This document shows, one piece after another, positions 23,110 through 31,909 of a stretch of DNA of 52,831 nucleotides; within the stretch, counting starts at the first letter, position 1; each line of letters starts with the position of its first letter. The position numbers and the translations under genes were made by a program. The stretch lies in NCBI RefSeq assembly GCF_029760855.1, contig NZ_SOSI01000010.1, positions 1 through 52,831 of the forward strand, in the 5' to 3' direction. The notes under the pieces are model-generated. The model did not search any database and was not told where the DNA came from. It saw only the letters and a list, made by a program, of their open reading frames with translations. The stretch is from Erythrobacter litoralis (GTDB lineage: Bacteria; Pseudomonadota; Alphaproteobacteria; Sphingomonadales; Sphingomonadaceae).

Positions 23110-25254
23110 ATGGCGAGAGGATTGTCGGCATCCATGGACCTACAGCGATCGGAAGAGTGCCGCCTCGCCGCCCTGAAATCCTATGATCTGTTCGACAGTG
23201 GCTCGGGCGAAATCTTCGACGCCCTGACGGCCTATGCAGCAGATGCATTCGGTGCGGACTTCTCGTTCGTATCGCTGATCGGCGAGCATGACGTCTGGCT
23301 GCAAGGTTCGACGTTTCCGGAGCGTGTGCGAATAGATCGCGAGACGTCGCTTTGCGCCCGCACGCTTCTTTCGAATGAGCCGGTTGTCGTGCCGGATGTC
23401 TCGACTCAACGTCCGGATCAGACCGCAATCGGGTTTTACGCCGGCGCGCCGCTGATCGATGCCGAAGGGTTTCACCTCGGCGCTCTTTGTGTGTGCGACA
23501 GTCGGCCCCGCGCGAAGTTCGACGACGCAGATCGCCAACGCCTGACCGAACTCGCCAAAATGGCGGTGAGTTTGATGGAGCATCACAAAGCCAACAAACT
23601 CCACCGCGCGATCGGCAGTTTTGCGAGTGTGATGAATGTCGCGCTGCTTACCTCGAATTCCGATGGCATCATCACATTCTGGAACGATGCGGCAGAACAG
23701 ATGTTCGGCCACAGCGCGGCAGACGCCGTCGGCAAACCCATCGAGATCATCATCCCCGAACGCTTCCGCGCCCAGCATTCGGAGGGCATGAAACGGACCG
23801 TGAGTACCGGCTTTTCCAAGCTGGCCGGAAAGACAGTAGAACTGGCCGCCGTCCGGGCCGATGGCTCGGAATTTCCGATCGAACTGCGGCTCGCCAGCTG
23901 GAATGGACCTTCGGGCCTGGAGTTCGGTGGCCAGATTTACGACATTTCGGCCCGGAAAGAACGCGAGCGCCATCTCGAGCATCTGGCGCATCATGACCCG
24001 CTGACCGGGCTCATCAACCGAAGCGGGTTCATCGAACAGCTTGACCGTTCGATGAAAGACGGGACGACCGCAGTCTTCGCCATCGATCTGGACGGCTTCA
24101 AGGAGGTCAACGATACGTTCGGCCATGCCGTCGGCGATAGCCTGCTCCAATCGGTTGCCCTGCGGCTGGTCGGCCTGCTGGAACGCACCGGCACCGTCGC
24201 CCGGGTAGGAGGGGACGAGTTTGCAGTCTTCCTGACGAACTTCGCCGATATCGGAGATGCTTCGAAAACTGCGCAATGCCTGTGCGAAGCGTTCGAAGAA
24301 CCTTTCCTGATGTCGGGCCACAAGATTTTCGTCGGCCTGAGCATCGGCATGGCCTTTGCACCGCTGCATGCGGAAGACGCCGAGGAGCTTTTGTTGAAGG
24401 CGGACGTGGCACAACTCGCGGCTAAGAAGCGCGGCGGGCGCATGCTGCAGGTGTTCGACCGCGCCCTATCGAACAAACTCCAGGCCCGCCGCGCTTTCAA
24501 GGACGAGATGCGTCGAGCGACCGAGGAAGGACAATGGAAGCTTCTGTATCAACCGCAGAACCGCTTGTCCGACGGCTCGCTGATAGGTGTCGAAGCCCTG
24601 TTACGCTGGGAACATCCCGAGCGAGGTTTGCTCAAGCCGGCCGATTTTCTCGAAACGCTCGAGACCCATCTGGTCGCGAGCGAGGTCGGTAGCTGGGTGA
24701 TAGACGAGGCATGCCGACAGTTGAATTCCTGGAGGATGCAGGGGTTCGATGTGCCTCGAATAGGCATCAATCTCTTTGGGGTGCAGTTCAAGAAAGCATC
24801 GCTAGCCGAAACGATCGGCAATGCGATCGAAGAATATGCGCTGCAACCTCACGATCTCGAATTGGAGATCACCGAGACGATCGCTCTCCGGTCCGATGAC
24901 ATGATCCTTGGCGCCCTAAACGATCTGCGGAATTCCGGCGTTCACATCGCTTTCGACGACTTCGGTACGGGGTTCGCCTCACTTTCGACGTTGGCGAAGT
25001 TGCCTGTGTCGCGGTTGAAAATCGATCGCTCGTTCGTCAGCGACCTCGGGCTACGACCGCATGGCGCCGCCATTATTTCCGCGGTCGTCACGCTGGCGCG
25101 ACAGCTCGGGCTCGAAGTCATCGCCGAAGGTGTCGAGACAGATGATCAGCGTCTTCGTTTGATGGGCCTAGGCTGCATGGACGGGCAGGGATATCTGTTC
25201 GGGAAACCTGTATCCGGCTCCGTACTGTTCGATCGTCACAGGATTGCCGCCTGA
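23110..25254 (+). CDS. GAF-PAS-GGDEF-EAL c-di-GMP signalling protein
   Basis: The product is 714 residues. A GAF domain (about 20-165) is followed by PAS (170-285), GGDEF (295-455) with intact GGDEF at 367-371, and EAL (470-710) with EALLRW at 495-500, DDFGTG, LKIDRSFV and EGVET present. Both catalytic halves therefore look competent. No RxxD inhibitory site is seen before GGDEF. It could make and/or degrade c-di-GMP, with the sensor domains deciding. The start at 23110 has a weak ribosome site; ATG 23134 is an alternative. It follows the H-NOX/activator pair by 99 bases, and H-NOX proteins in other bacteria often regulate such enzymes. Confidence 0.92.
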   Translation: MARGLSASMDLQRSEECRLAALKSYDLFDSGSGEIFDALTAYAADAFGADFSFVSLIGEHDVWLQGSTFPERVRIDRETSLCARTLLSNEPVVVPDVSTQRPDQTAIGFYAGAPLIDAEGFHLGALCVCDSRPRAKFDDADRQRLTELAKMAVSLMEHHKANKLHRAIGSFASVMNVALLTSNSDGIITFWNDAAEQMFGHSAADAVGKPIEIIIPERFRAQHSEGMKRTVSTGFSKLAGKTVELAAVRADGSEFPIELRLASWNGPSGLEFGGQIYDISARKERERHLEHLAHHDPLTGLINRSGFIEQLDRSMKDGTTAVFAIDLDGFKEVNDTFGHAVGDSLLQSVALRLVGLLERTGTVARVGGDEFAVFLTNFADIGDASKTAQCLCEAFEEPFLMSGHKIFVGLSIGMAFAPLHAEDAEELLLKADVAQLAAKKRGGRMLQVFDRALSNKLQARRAFKDEMRRATEEGQWKLLYQPQNRLSDGSLIGVEALLRWEHPERGLLKPADFLETLETHLVASEVGSWVIDEACRQLNSWRMQGFDVPRIGINLFGVQFKKASLAETIGNAIEEYALQPHDLELEITETIALRSDDMILGALNDLRNSGVHIAFDDFGTGFASLSTLAKLPVSRLKIDRSFVSDLGLRPHGAAIISAVVTLARQLGLEVIAEGVETDDQRLRLMGLGCMDGQGYLFGKPVSGSVLFDRHRIAA

Positions 25255-25273
25255 AGCAAGCCGCCTTGCGGAC

Positions 25274-26191
25274 CTACGCGTTGCCGACCACGAAGCACGC
25301 AGCCGCGACGAGTGCGCCTGCCCAGCGGTTCGAACGAAAACGGTCGAGGGGATTGCCGGGATCGCCGCCGTCGAGTGTGGCGACCTGCCAGCCCAGATGG
25401 CAAGCGGCGGGAAGCAGGGCGAGCAGCGCCAGCCAGTCTGCGCGGTAAAGCCAGAAGGCCAGTCCCCACAGCGCTACCGCCCCGCAATAGAACCCGGCCA
25501 CCCCGCCCCTCACATGCCCACCGAGCCGCAGGGCGGACGAGCGGATACCGACCAGGGCATCGTCCTCGCGGTCCTGCATGGCGTAGATCGTATCGTAGCC
25601 GATCACCCATAGCGCCGCGCCTGCATACATCGCGGCGAGCGCATCCCAATTATCGGCGCGCAGCTGCGTCCAGCCGACCAAGAGACCCCAGGTAAACACC
25701 ATGCCGAGCCACGCCTGCGGCCACCATGTGATACGCTTCATGAAAGGATAGGCGGCAACCAGCGCAATGCTCGCCAGAGCAACGGCCTGGGCCAGCGGCC
25801 GCAATTGGAGAAGGACCAGCAGGCCGACACCGCACAAGGTCAGCAGCCAGGCCCAGGCCAGCTTCCGCGATACCCGTCCGCTCGCCACCGGGCGGCTGGC
25901 CGTGCGGGCAACCTGCCGGTCCAGCTTGGCATCGACGATGTCGTTGTAGACGCAGCCGGCGCCGCGCATCGCGATGCTGCCCGTCAGGAGCCATGCCAGC
26001 AGTTCCCAGCGCCAGCCCGCACCGGTCAGCCATACGCCCCAAACACAGGGCCAGAACAGAAGCCACCAGCCGATTGGCCGATCGAACCGGGCAAGCTGCG
26101 CCAGATCGCGCAACCGCTGCGGCAGACGGGCGACCAGCCCGCGATGCTCGCTATCGGGCACGATATCTTCGCCAGGGCGCGTCTCGTTCAT
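25274..26191 (-). CDS. ubiA: 4-hydroxybenzoate octaprenyltransferase
   Basis: The product is 305 residues with eight or nine predicted membrane helices. Two Asp-rich motifs bind the prenyl diphosphate through magnesium: YNDIVDAKLDRQVARTASRP and GYDTIYAMQDREDD. PIGWWLLFWPCVWG is the usual N-terminal UbiA helix. It attaches the polyprenyl tail to 4-hydroxybenzoate in ubiquinone synthesis at the inner membrane. ATG 26191 is preferred over 26212 because AGGA lies upstream of it. It is divergent from rsmE and convergent with the c-di-GMP gene, 19 bases apart. Confidence 0.93.
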   Translation of the reverse strand: MNETRPGEDIVPDSEHRGLVARLPQRLRDLAQLARFDRPIGWWLLFWPCVWGVWLTGAGWRWELLAWLLTGSIAMRGAGCVYNDIVDAKLDRQVARTASRPVASGRVSRKLAWAWLLTLCGVGLLVLLQLRPLAQAVALASIALVAAYPFMKRITWWPQAWLGMVFTWGLLVGWTQLRADNWDALAAMYAGAALWVIGYDTIYAMQDREDDALVGIRSSALRLGGHVRGGVAGFYCGAVALWGLAFWLYRADWLALLALLPAACHLGWQVATLDGGDPGNPLDRFRSNRWAGALVAAACFVVGNA

Positions 26192-26230
26192 CGCTTGCGT
26201 CCTATCCGCCATCGCGCCAACAGGAAAGCC

Positions 26231-26995
26231 ATGGCTGCCACCCCATCCTGGCCCCCGCGAAGCGCGCCGCGCCTGTTCGTGGACGAACCGCTCGATACGG
26301 CGTCCGCAGTACGGATCGAGGGGAACCAGGCGCATTACCTCACCAAGGTCATGCGCATCGGTCCGTCGTCGGTCGTCATGCTGTGCGACGACCGGACGGG
26401 TGAATGGTCCGCCATCGTGTCTGAAATCGGCAAGCGATACGTGACGCTCGAACCCATGAGCCGGTTGCGCGAACGCGAGGAGGTCCCGGATTTCTGGCTG
26501 TGCCCGGCGCTGCTGAAGAAGGACCGGTTCGACACCGTGCTGGAAAAGGCGACCGAACTCGGTGTTGGGCGGATCGCGCCCGTGCTGACGCGGCGCTGCG
26601 TTGCGGACAAGCTGAACGCCGAACGGGCGAAGACCATCGTCATCGAGGCGGCCGAACAGTGTGCGCGAACCGCCCTTCCCGCGGTGGATGCGCCGGTTGC
26701 GCTCGATCGACTGCTCGCCGAATGGCCGCAGTCGCGCACGCTCTTTTTCGCCGACGAACAGGGCGGACGATCGGCTGCGGATGCTTTTGCGGAGCGGAAA
26801 GGCGCATCCGCCCTACTAATCGGGCCGGAAGGAGGGTTCGACGATGCCGAGCGCGCCGCGATCCGCGCCCACCCACGCGCCCGCCCCATATCGTTAGGAC
26901 CTCGCATCCTGCGCGGCGAAACTGCCGCGATTGCCGCAACCGCATTGTGGATGGGTATCGCTGGCGATTGGGCAGGCGATGCGGAGGGTAGCTGA
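26231..26995 (+). CDS. rsmE: 16S rRNA (uracil(1498)-N(3))-methyltransferase
   Basis: The product is 254 residues. The N-terminal PUA-like domain has QAHYLTKVMRIGPSSVVMLCDD. The C-terminal SPOUT domain forms the trefoil-knot SAM site, with LLIGPEGGFDDAERAA and ISLGPRILRGETAAIAA. KKDRFDTVLEKATELGV is also diagnostic. It methylates U1498 in the decoding region of 16S rRNA. The ATG at 26231 has AGGAA seven bases upstream. It is divergent from ubiA and 45 bases before gshA. Confidence 0.95.
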   Translation: MAATPSWPPRSAPRLFVDEPLDTASAVRIEGNQAHYLTKVMRIGPSSVVMLCDDRTGEWSAIVSEIGKRYVTLEPMSRLREREEVPDFWLCPALLKKDRFDTVLEKATELGVGRIAPVLTRRCVADKLNAERAKTIVIEAAEQCARTALPAVDAPVALDRLLAEWPQSRTLFFADEQGGRSAADAFAERKGASALLIGPEGGFDDAERAAIRAHPRARPISLGPRILRGETAAIAATALWMGIAGDWAGDAEGS

Positions 26996-27040
26996 ACAAA
27001 ACCCTTTCCTCGGCCCGCGCGGTTTCCTAACGCGCGCTCG

Positions 27041-28411
27041 ATGAGCACACGCGAGACTTCGACCGCCGACGACCCGATTATCGAAAGCTTCGACCAGCTG
27101 GTCGCGCCGATGATCGGCGGAGAAAAGCCGAAAGCCGACTGGCGGATCGGCACCGAGCACGAGAAGCTCGTCTTCAATACGCGGGACCATCATGCGCCGA
27201 GTTACGACGAGCCCGGCGGTATCCGCGATATCTTGCTCAGCCTGAAGGAGTTCGGGTGGGAGCCGGTGGAGGAAGGCGGCAAGGTCATTGCCATGCGCGG
27301 GTCGGACGGCACCGTCAGCCTCGAACCCGCCGGTCAGCTTGAATTGTCCGGTGCGCCGCTGGAGAACCTGCACGAGACCTGCGCGGAAACCGGGCGGCAT
27401 CTCGCGCAGGTAAAGGCCATCGGCGAGCGGTGCGGCGCGGGCTTTCTCGGCCTCGGCATGTGGCCCGACAAGACGCGGGAAGAACTGCCGTTCATGCCCA
27501 AGGGGCGCTACGACATCATGAAGCGGCATATGCCGCGCGTCGGCGATCTCGGGCTCGACATGATGCTGCGCACCTGCACGATCCAGGTCAATCTCGACTA
27601 TGGCAGCGAGGCGGACATGGTGCAGAAGTTCCGCGTCGGCCTTGCCCTGCAACCTTTGGCGACGGCGCTGTTCGCCAACTCGCCGTTTACCGAAGGCAAA
27701 CCGAACGGCTTTCTATCCTTCCGCAGTCACATCTGGAGCGATACCGATCCGCAGCGCACCGGCATGCTTCCGTTCGTGTTCGAAGAGGGCTTCGGCTACG
27801 AGCGCTGGGCGGAGTACCTGCTCGACGTCCCGATGTATTTCGTTTTCCGCGACGGCAAATATATCGACGCAGCGGGCTTGAGCTTTCGCGACTTCATGGA
27901 CGGCAAGCTTTCGGTGCTGCCCGGCGAACGGCCGACCCAAAGCGACTGGTGGGATCACCTCTCCACCGCCTTTCCCGAAGTGCGTTTGAAAAGTTTCCTT
28001 GAAATGCGCGGCGCGGATGGCGGGCCGTGGAGCCGAATCTGCGCGCTGCCTGCCTTCTGGGTTGGCCTGTTATACGATCAGACCGCGCTCGATGCGGCAT
28101 GGGACCTGGTCAAGGATTGGTCGATGGAAGAGCGCGAGGCTTTGCGCAACGCGGTGCCGAAGCAGGCGCTCGATGCGCCGGTGCCGGGCGGCCGGACGCT
28201 GCGCGAATTCGGGCGCGAAGTGTTGAAGATCTGCCGTGCCGGATTGACCGCGCGCGCGCGCCTCAACGCCAGTGGCGACAATGAAACCGGGTTTCTGGAA
28301 ACGCTCGACGAGATCGTGGCGAGCGGCAAGGTGCCCGCCCAGGTCCTGCTGGACCGATATCACGGGGATTGGAACGAGGATATCAGCCGGGTCTACAAAT
28401 ACGCCTTTTGA
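27041..28411 (+). CDS. gshA: glutamate-cysteine ligase (alphaproteobacterial/plant type)
   Basis: The product is 456 residues, typical of the GCS2-like ligases of alphaproteobacteria and plants rather than the longer enterobacterial GshA. Diagnostic stretches are WRIGTEHEKLVF, VSLEPAGQLELSGAPL, TCTIQVNLDYGSEADM, GLALQPLATALFANSPF and FLEMRGADGG. It makes gamma-glutamylcysteine, the first step of glutathione synthesis, in the cytosol. The glutathione user nearby is the GST at 873-1454, but the two are not linked in an operon. It converges with bamB, with 18 bases between. Confidence 0.95.
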   Translation: MSTRETSTADDPIIESFDQLVAPMIGGEKPKADWRIGTEHEKLVFNTRDHHAPSYDEPGGIRDILLSLKEFGWEPVEEGGKVIAMRGSDGTVSLEPAGQLELSGAPLENLHETCAETGRHLAQVKAIGERCGAGFLGLGMWPDKTREELPFMPKGRYDIMKRHMPRVGDLGLDMMLRTCTIQVNLDYGSEADMVQKFRVGLALQPLATALFANSPFTEGKPNGFLSFRSHIWSDTDPQRTGMLPFVFEEGFGYERWAEYLLDVPMYFVFRDGKYIDAAGLSFRDFMDGKLSVLPGERPTQSDWWDHLSTAFPEVRLKSFLEMRGADGGPWSRICALPAFWVGLLYDQTALDAAWDLVKDWSMEEREALRNAVPKQALDAPVPGGRTLREFGREVLKICRAGLTARARLNASGDNETGFLETLDEIVASGKVPAQVLLDRYHGDWNEDISRVYKYAF

Positions 28412-28429
28412 GCGACCCGGCTTCTTATC

Positions 28430-29782
28430 CTAGCGGAACGCAGTGACGCGGCCCGTGTCGTCCATCACATACAGGGTGTTGTCGGCGACAACGGGCGCCA
28501 TGCTGATTGGTTGATCGAGTTCGGTGAACAGGCTTGCCGATCCCTCGCCCGTGCCGACCCGATAGACCTGGCCTTCCGAGTTCGTCAGCCACAGCGCTCC
28601 ACCGGCGAGGACGGGGCCGCTCCAGTAGATCTGGCCCTTCTTATCCTTCGGCTTGCGATATTGCGGCAGTTGCGTGAGCCAGCGGACCTTGCCCGTTTCG
28701 CGCGCTATCGCCAGCAGGCGGGCATCGTCGGTCAGCACGAAAATCCAGTCGCCCGCCACCGCGGGGGTCGAAATCCCGGCGAGGTTGAGCTCCCAGATGC
28801 GCTGGCCCGAAAGCAGTTCGTACGCCGCCATGCGGCCGCCCTGCCCCAAGGCGTAGACGCGGCCGTTGTCGATGATCGGATCGGCATCGATGTCGCTCAG
28901 CGTCCCGACCTGTGTGGAGATCGAGGTCTGCGCCAAGGCGTCGGCCCACAGGTTCCGGCCATTCTCGTAGCGATAGGCGACCAGTTCGCCCGAAGTGTAT
29001 CCGGCAACCACGGTGCCCTGCCCGGCTGCGGGCGCGGCCACGCCGAACACGCCGGCCTGGGTGGTCGAACCCGATTCCTGCCACACGATCGCGCCGTCGG
29101 TGGCATTGAGCGCGAAGAGCTGGTTATCCTGCGTCATCACGAAGACGGTATCGAAGGCGATGGTGGGCGATCCGCGCAGGGGACCGGCGGGTTTCGCCTT
29201 CCACAGTTCCGCGCCGGTATCGGCATTCAGGGCGAAGACATCGCCCGCGCCGTCGGTGCCGTAGATCTTCCCGTCTGCAAAACTCACGCCGCCTCCGAAG
29301 GCAGAGGGGCGCTGGTCACCGGTCAATTCCGCCTGATAGCTCCAGGCGCGTGCCCCGGTGGCGCTGTCGAATGCGCTGACCCGGCCATCCGTGCCGACGA
29401 CGAACAGCTTGCCGCCGCCGATCACGGGTGCCGAACCGAGACGACGATCCTTGCCCGAACCTGCGACGCTCACAGAAAAGGCGCGGCTCGGGGTTTCGGC
29501 CAAGGCAAGGTTGCCGTAACTCTTGCTGGCTGTACCGCCGGGCTGGCCCCACTCTGCATTGACCTGCGGCGCAGGCAGGGAAACCGCGACATTCGCGAGT
29601 GCCGGTTCGACCTGCGCCCCGCTTTCGACCCGTGACAGGATGGGCTGACGGTCGCCGATGGTCGGCGTCGTTTTCTTGTCGCCGCCGCCGAAGAGGCCGC
29701 CCGAGCAGGCCGACAGGCTCAGGACGAGCGCGCCGCCAAGCAGGGTTCGTGAAAACAAGGTTCTACGTAATTCGGTCATCAA
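28430..29782 (-). CDS. bamB: outer-membrane protein assembly factor BamB (PQQ-like beta-propeller lipoprotein)
   Basis: The product is 450 residues. The signal peptide ends LVLSLSACSGG, a clear lipobox. The mature part is an eight-bladed propeller built from PQQ-like repeats (KLFVVGTDGRVSAFDSATGARAWSY, KIYGTDGAGDVFALNADTGAELW, RVYALGQGGRMAAYELLSGQRIWEL). BamB is a periplasm-facing lipoprotein of the BAM complex that inserts outer-membrane proteins. It lies 27 bases after the TPR gene, an arrangement common in Proteobacteria. Two adjacent ATG codons are possible starts. Confidence 0.92.
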   Translation of the reverse strand: MMTELRRTLFSRTLLGGALVLSLSACSGGLFGGGDKKTTPTIGDRQPILSRVESGAQVEPALANVAVSLPAPQVNAEWGQPGGTASKSYGNLALAETPSRAFSVSVAGSGKDRRLGSAPVIGGGKLFVVGTDGRVSAFDSATGARAWSYQAELTGDQRPSAFGGGVSFADGKIYGTDGAGDVFALNADTGAELWKAKPAGPLRGSPTIAFDTVFVMTQDNQLFALNATDGAIVWQESGSTTQAGVFGVAAPAAGQGTVVAGYTSGELVAYRYENGRNLWADALAQTSISTQVGTLSDIDADPIIDNGRVYALGQGGRMAAYELLSGQRIWELNLAGISTPAVAGDWIFVLTDDARLLAIARETGKVRWLTQLPQYRKPKDKKGQIYWSGPVLAGGALWLTNSEGQVYRVGTGEGSASLFTELDQPISMAPVVADNTLYVMDDTGRVTAFR

Positions 29783-29809
29783 AATTCGTTTCCGTTTTGC
29801 TTCACGGGG

Positions 29810-30643
29810 TTATTGGACGGCGCCCGCCGGGTCGGCGAGTTCGGCTTCGCCGCCGCCCGCCGGGTCGGCGAGTTCGGCTTCGCCGCCGCCCGCCGCCTGC
29901 CGATCGAGCAACTCCTGCACATCATCCACCGCATCGACGCCGAGAATTCCGGCCATGTTGAGCATGCGGGCCCGCGCGCTTTCCGGCGTATTCTCATCGC
30001 GAGCGATCTGGGCGAACAACGCGCCCGCCTGATCGCGATTGCCCTGCGCAAGATAGGCATGGCCGACAAGTTCGCCGGCGCTGGCGAAGAAGGGCCGCCC
30101 CGGCACGGCAAGCGGTTTCAGGGCGGTGATAACCTGCACAGGCTCCATATCATCGTAACGCGTGGCGATTTCGCGGACGCGGGCGAGATCGCGCAAGGTT
30201 TGCGGAGCATCGGCGTTGCTGGCGACCGAGGCGAACAAATTCGCCGCCTCGTCCGCATTGCCCTGCTCAGCCGCTATCCCGGCACGCAGGAGTACCGCGT
30301 TGATCGCGGCAGCGCCCTCGCTATCGGCGGACAGTTCGGCGAGCCGTTCGTCGGCGGCTGCGAGATTGTTCGCTTCCAGCTGATCGATGGCCGTCACGAG
30401 CACTTCGCTGTCCCGCTCCATCGCCTGCTCCTGCCGGTGTTGCCAGAACAGGTAGGCACCGAACGCAAGAATCAGCAGGATTACCGCGGCCGCCAGAGGC
30501 TTTCCGTAGCGTGCCATGAAGCTTTCGAGATCGCCCTGGCGGACGGCATCGTCCACCTCGCGCAGAAGGGCATCCTGCTGGGCGGCTTCGGCTTGCGCGC
30601 GCTTATCCTCGCGCGAAAGGGCAGTCGTCGGTGTACGGGCCAC
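29810..30643 (-). CDS. YfgM-like membrane-anchored TPR protein
   Basis: The product is 277 residues. A charged cytoplasmic N-terminus with FMARYGKPLAAAVILLILAFGAYLFW as a single membrane anchor precedes a periplasmic tetratricopeptide-like domain (about 70-250). This is the YfgM-like family encoded beside bamB, with a role in periplasmic chaperone traffic. The C-terminus has two identical GGGEAELADPA units, the product of a 33-bp in-frame tandem duplication. The start is a GTG with GGAG 11 bases upstream, slightly far. Confidence 0.85.
   Translation of the reverse strand: MARTPTTALSREDKRAQAEAAQQDALLREVDDAVRQGDLESFMARYGKPLAAAVILLILAFGAYLFWQHRQEQAMERDSEVLVTAIDQLEANNLAAADERLAELSADSEGAAAINAVLLRAGIAAEQGNADEAANLFASVASNADAPQTLRDLARVREIATRYDDMEPVQVITALKPLAVPGRPFFASAGELVGHAYLAQGNRDQAGALFAQIARDENTPESARARMLNMAGILGVDAVDDVQELLDRQAAGGGEAELADPAGGGEAELADPAGAVQ
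29821..29886. repeat. 33-bp tandem duplication, two copies, in frame
   Basis: The sequence around CCGGGTCGGCGAG recurs exactly 33 bases later (starts 29827 and 29860), within the 3' end of the TPR gene. It encodes two GGGEAELADPA units. The length is a multiple of three, so the frame is kept. It is likely a recent slippage event and may vary between strains. Confidence 0.85.
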
Positions 30644-30772
30644 TGGTGGCGGGCTCCAGTCCTTTGGTTACAATCGGCGCGTCTTTAGGCAGCGGTCCGT
30701 TCGAGGGCAATGCCTGCGACGGCATGGCTGGGTCCTGTCTCCCCCGCGGTGAACGCGCGATGAAATGACCGA

Positions 30773-31909
30773 TCAGAATTCGCGCTTCATCGCACTGGTC
30801 ATGAGGCGGCGGAAGGTCGCGATTATCTTGTCCCGATCGTAATGCTGCATGGCCTTGGCGCGGTTTGCCTGGCCCAGCGATTGGCGCAGGTCCTTGCTCC
30901 GCGTCAGGTCCTCCATGACCACGGCATAACGGCTCGCATTACCGGGCTCGCCAAGAAGCTGTGCGTTCTCGTCCGACAGTATGCCGCGAATCGTCTTGGT
31001 ACCGGGGGCCGCAACCGGCAGGCCCGCCGCCATCGCCTTCGCCATCGCGAAGGGAAACGGCAGGTCGTCGGCAGCAGATGCGAAGATATCGAAAAGGCCG
31101 AAAGCGCGATCCGGATCCCGGCCCGGACCGGGCAAGTGCACGTGGTCGTTGATCCGCAGGCGATCCACCTCTCGTTCGATCGCCTCGCGCCCCGGCCCCT
31201 CGCCCAGAATGACGAGATGCCAGCTATCGTCCTTCAATTCGGCGAAGGCACGCACGATGGCTGCAATATCGGCAGCGTCCGCGAAATTCGTCTGCGTACC
31301 GATCCAGTATTCGCCCGGTCGCTTGATCAAACGCAGCGCCTCCGGCTTGGGTCGCATGGCGAACAGCTTGGTGTCGATGCCGTACGGAATGTGCTTCACC
31401 CGACCCATCGGCTGCTGCCATTCGACCAGCGCAAGTTCCTCCAGCCGCTCCGTCGGCACGACGAGACCGGCCGTCTTGCCCAGCGCGATGCGGCGATACC
31501 ATGTGCGCGCGCGCTTCGGCCTGGCAGGGCTTTCCTCGCCCAGATCGTCTTCGAAATGGATCAGTGGCGGCAAGCCGAACGCGTCCTTGAACAGCGTATG
31601 CGCCATCGCCGCATCGATCGCGCCGTAATTGTACGACAGGACGAGGTCGAACGGCTGCATCGCCTTGGCGATCCGCGTCATGCGTCCCGGTGTCGGGTGG
31701 CCTTCGAGCGAGGGAAAATCGGGCGAGAGATCGACATCGATGCCCTTCCCGAAATCCTTGTATCCCAGCATCGCGCCGTCCTCTGCGAAGGCGACCGAAT
31801 GGCGCAGCTTGGGACCAAAGGCGTTGATGAGTTCGCCGACCCTGCGCACCTCGCCCTCTTCCGTGACTCCGGAATAGAGGTGCAGGATATGCGGAAGGTC
31901 CCTGCTCAT
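30773..31909 (-). CDS. GT4-family glycosyltransferase
   Basis: The product is 378 residues with a GT-B fold. The N-terminus is DLPHILHLYSGVTEEGEVRRVGELI, and the C-terminal domain has GEYWIGTQTNFADAADI and LVILGEGPGREAIEREV. The usual EX7E pair is altered: FASAADDLPFPFAMAKAMAAGLPV keeps the helix but lacks both glutamates, so donor binding may differ. It is coupled to the preceding hydrolase gene by an ATGA overlap. It is not part of the EPS block, and its acceptor is unknown. Confidence 0.82.
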   Translation of the reverse strand: MSRDLPHILHLYSGVTEEGEVRRVGELINAFGPKLRHSVAFAEDGAMLGYKDFGKGIDVDLSPDFPSLEGHPTPGRMTRIAKAMQPFDLVLSYNYGAIDAAMAHTLFKDAFGLPPLIHFEDDLGEESPARPKRARTWYRRIALGKTAGLVVPTERLEELALVEWQQPMGRVKHIPYGIDTKLFAMRPKPEALRLIKRPGEYWIGTQTNFADAADIAAIVRAFAELKDDSWHLVILGEGPGREAIEREVDRLRINDHVHLPGPGRDPDRAFGLFDIFASAADDLPFPFAMAKAMAAGLPVAAPGTKTIRGILSDENAQLLGEPGNASRYAVVMEDLTRSKDLRQSLGQANRAKAMQHYDRDKIIATFRRLMTSAMKREF

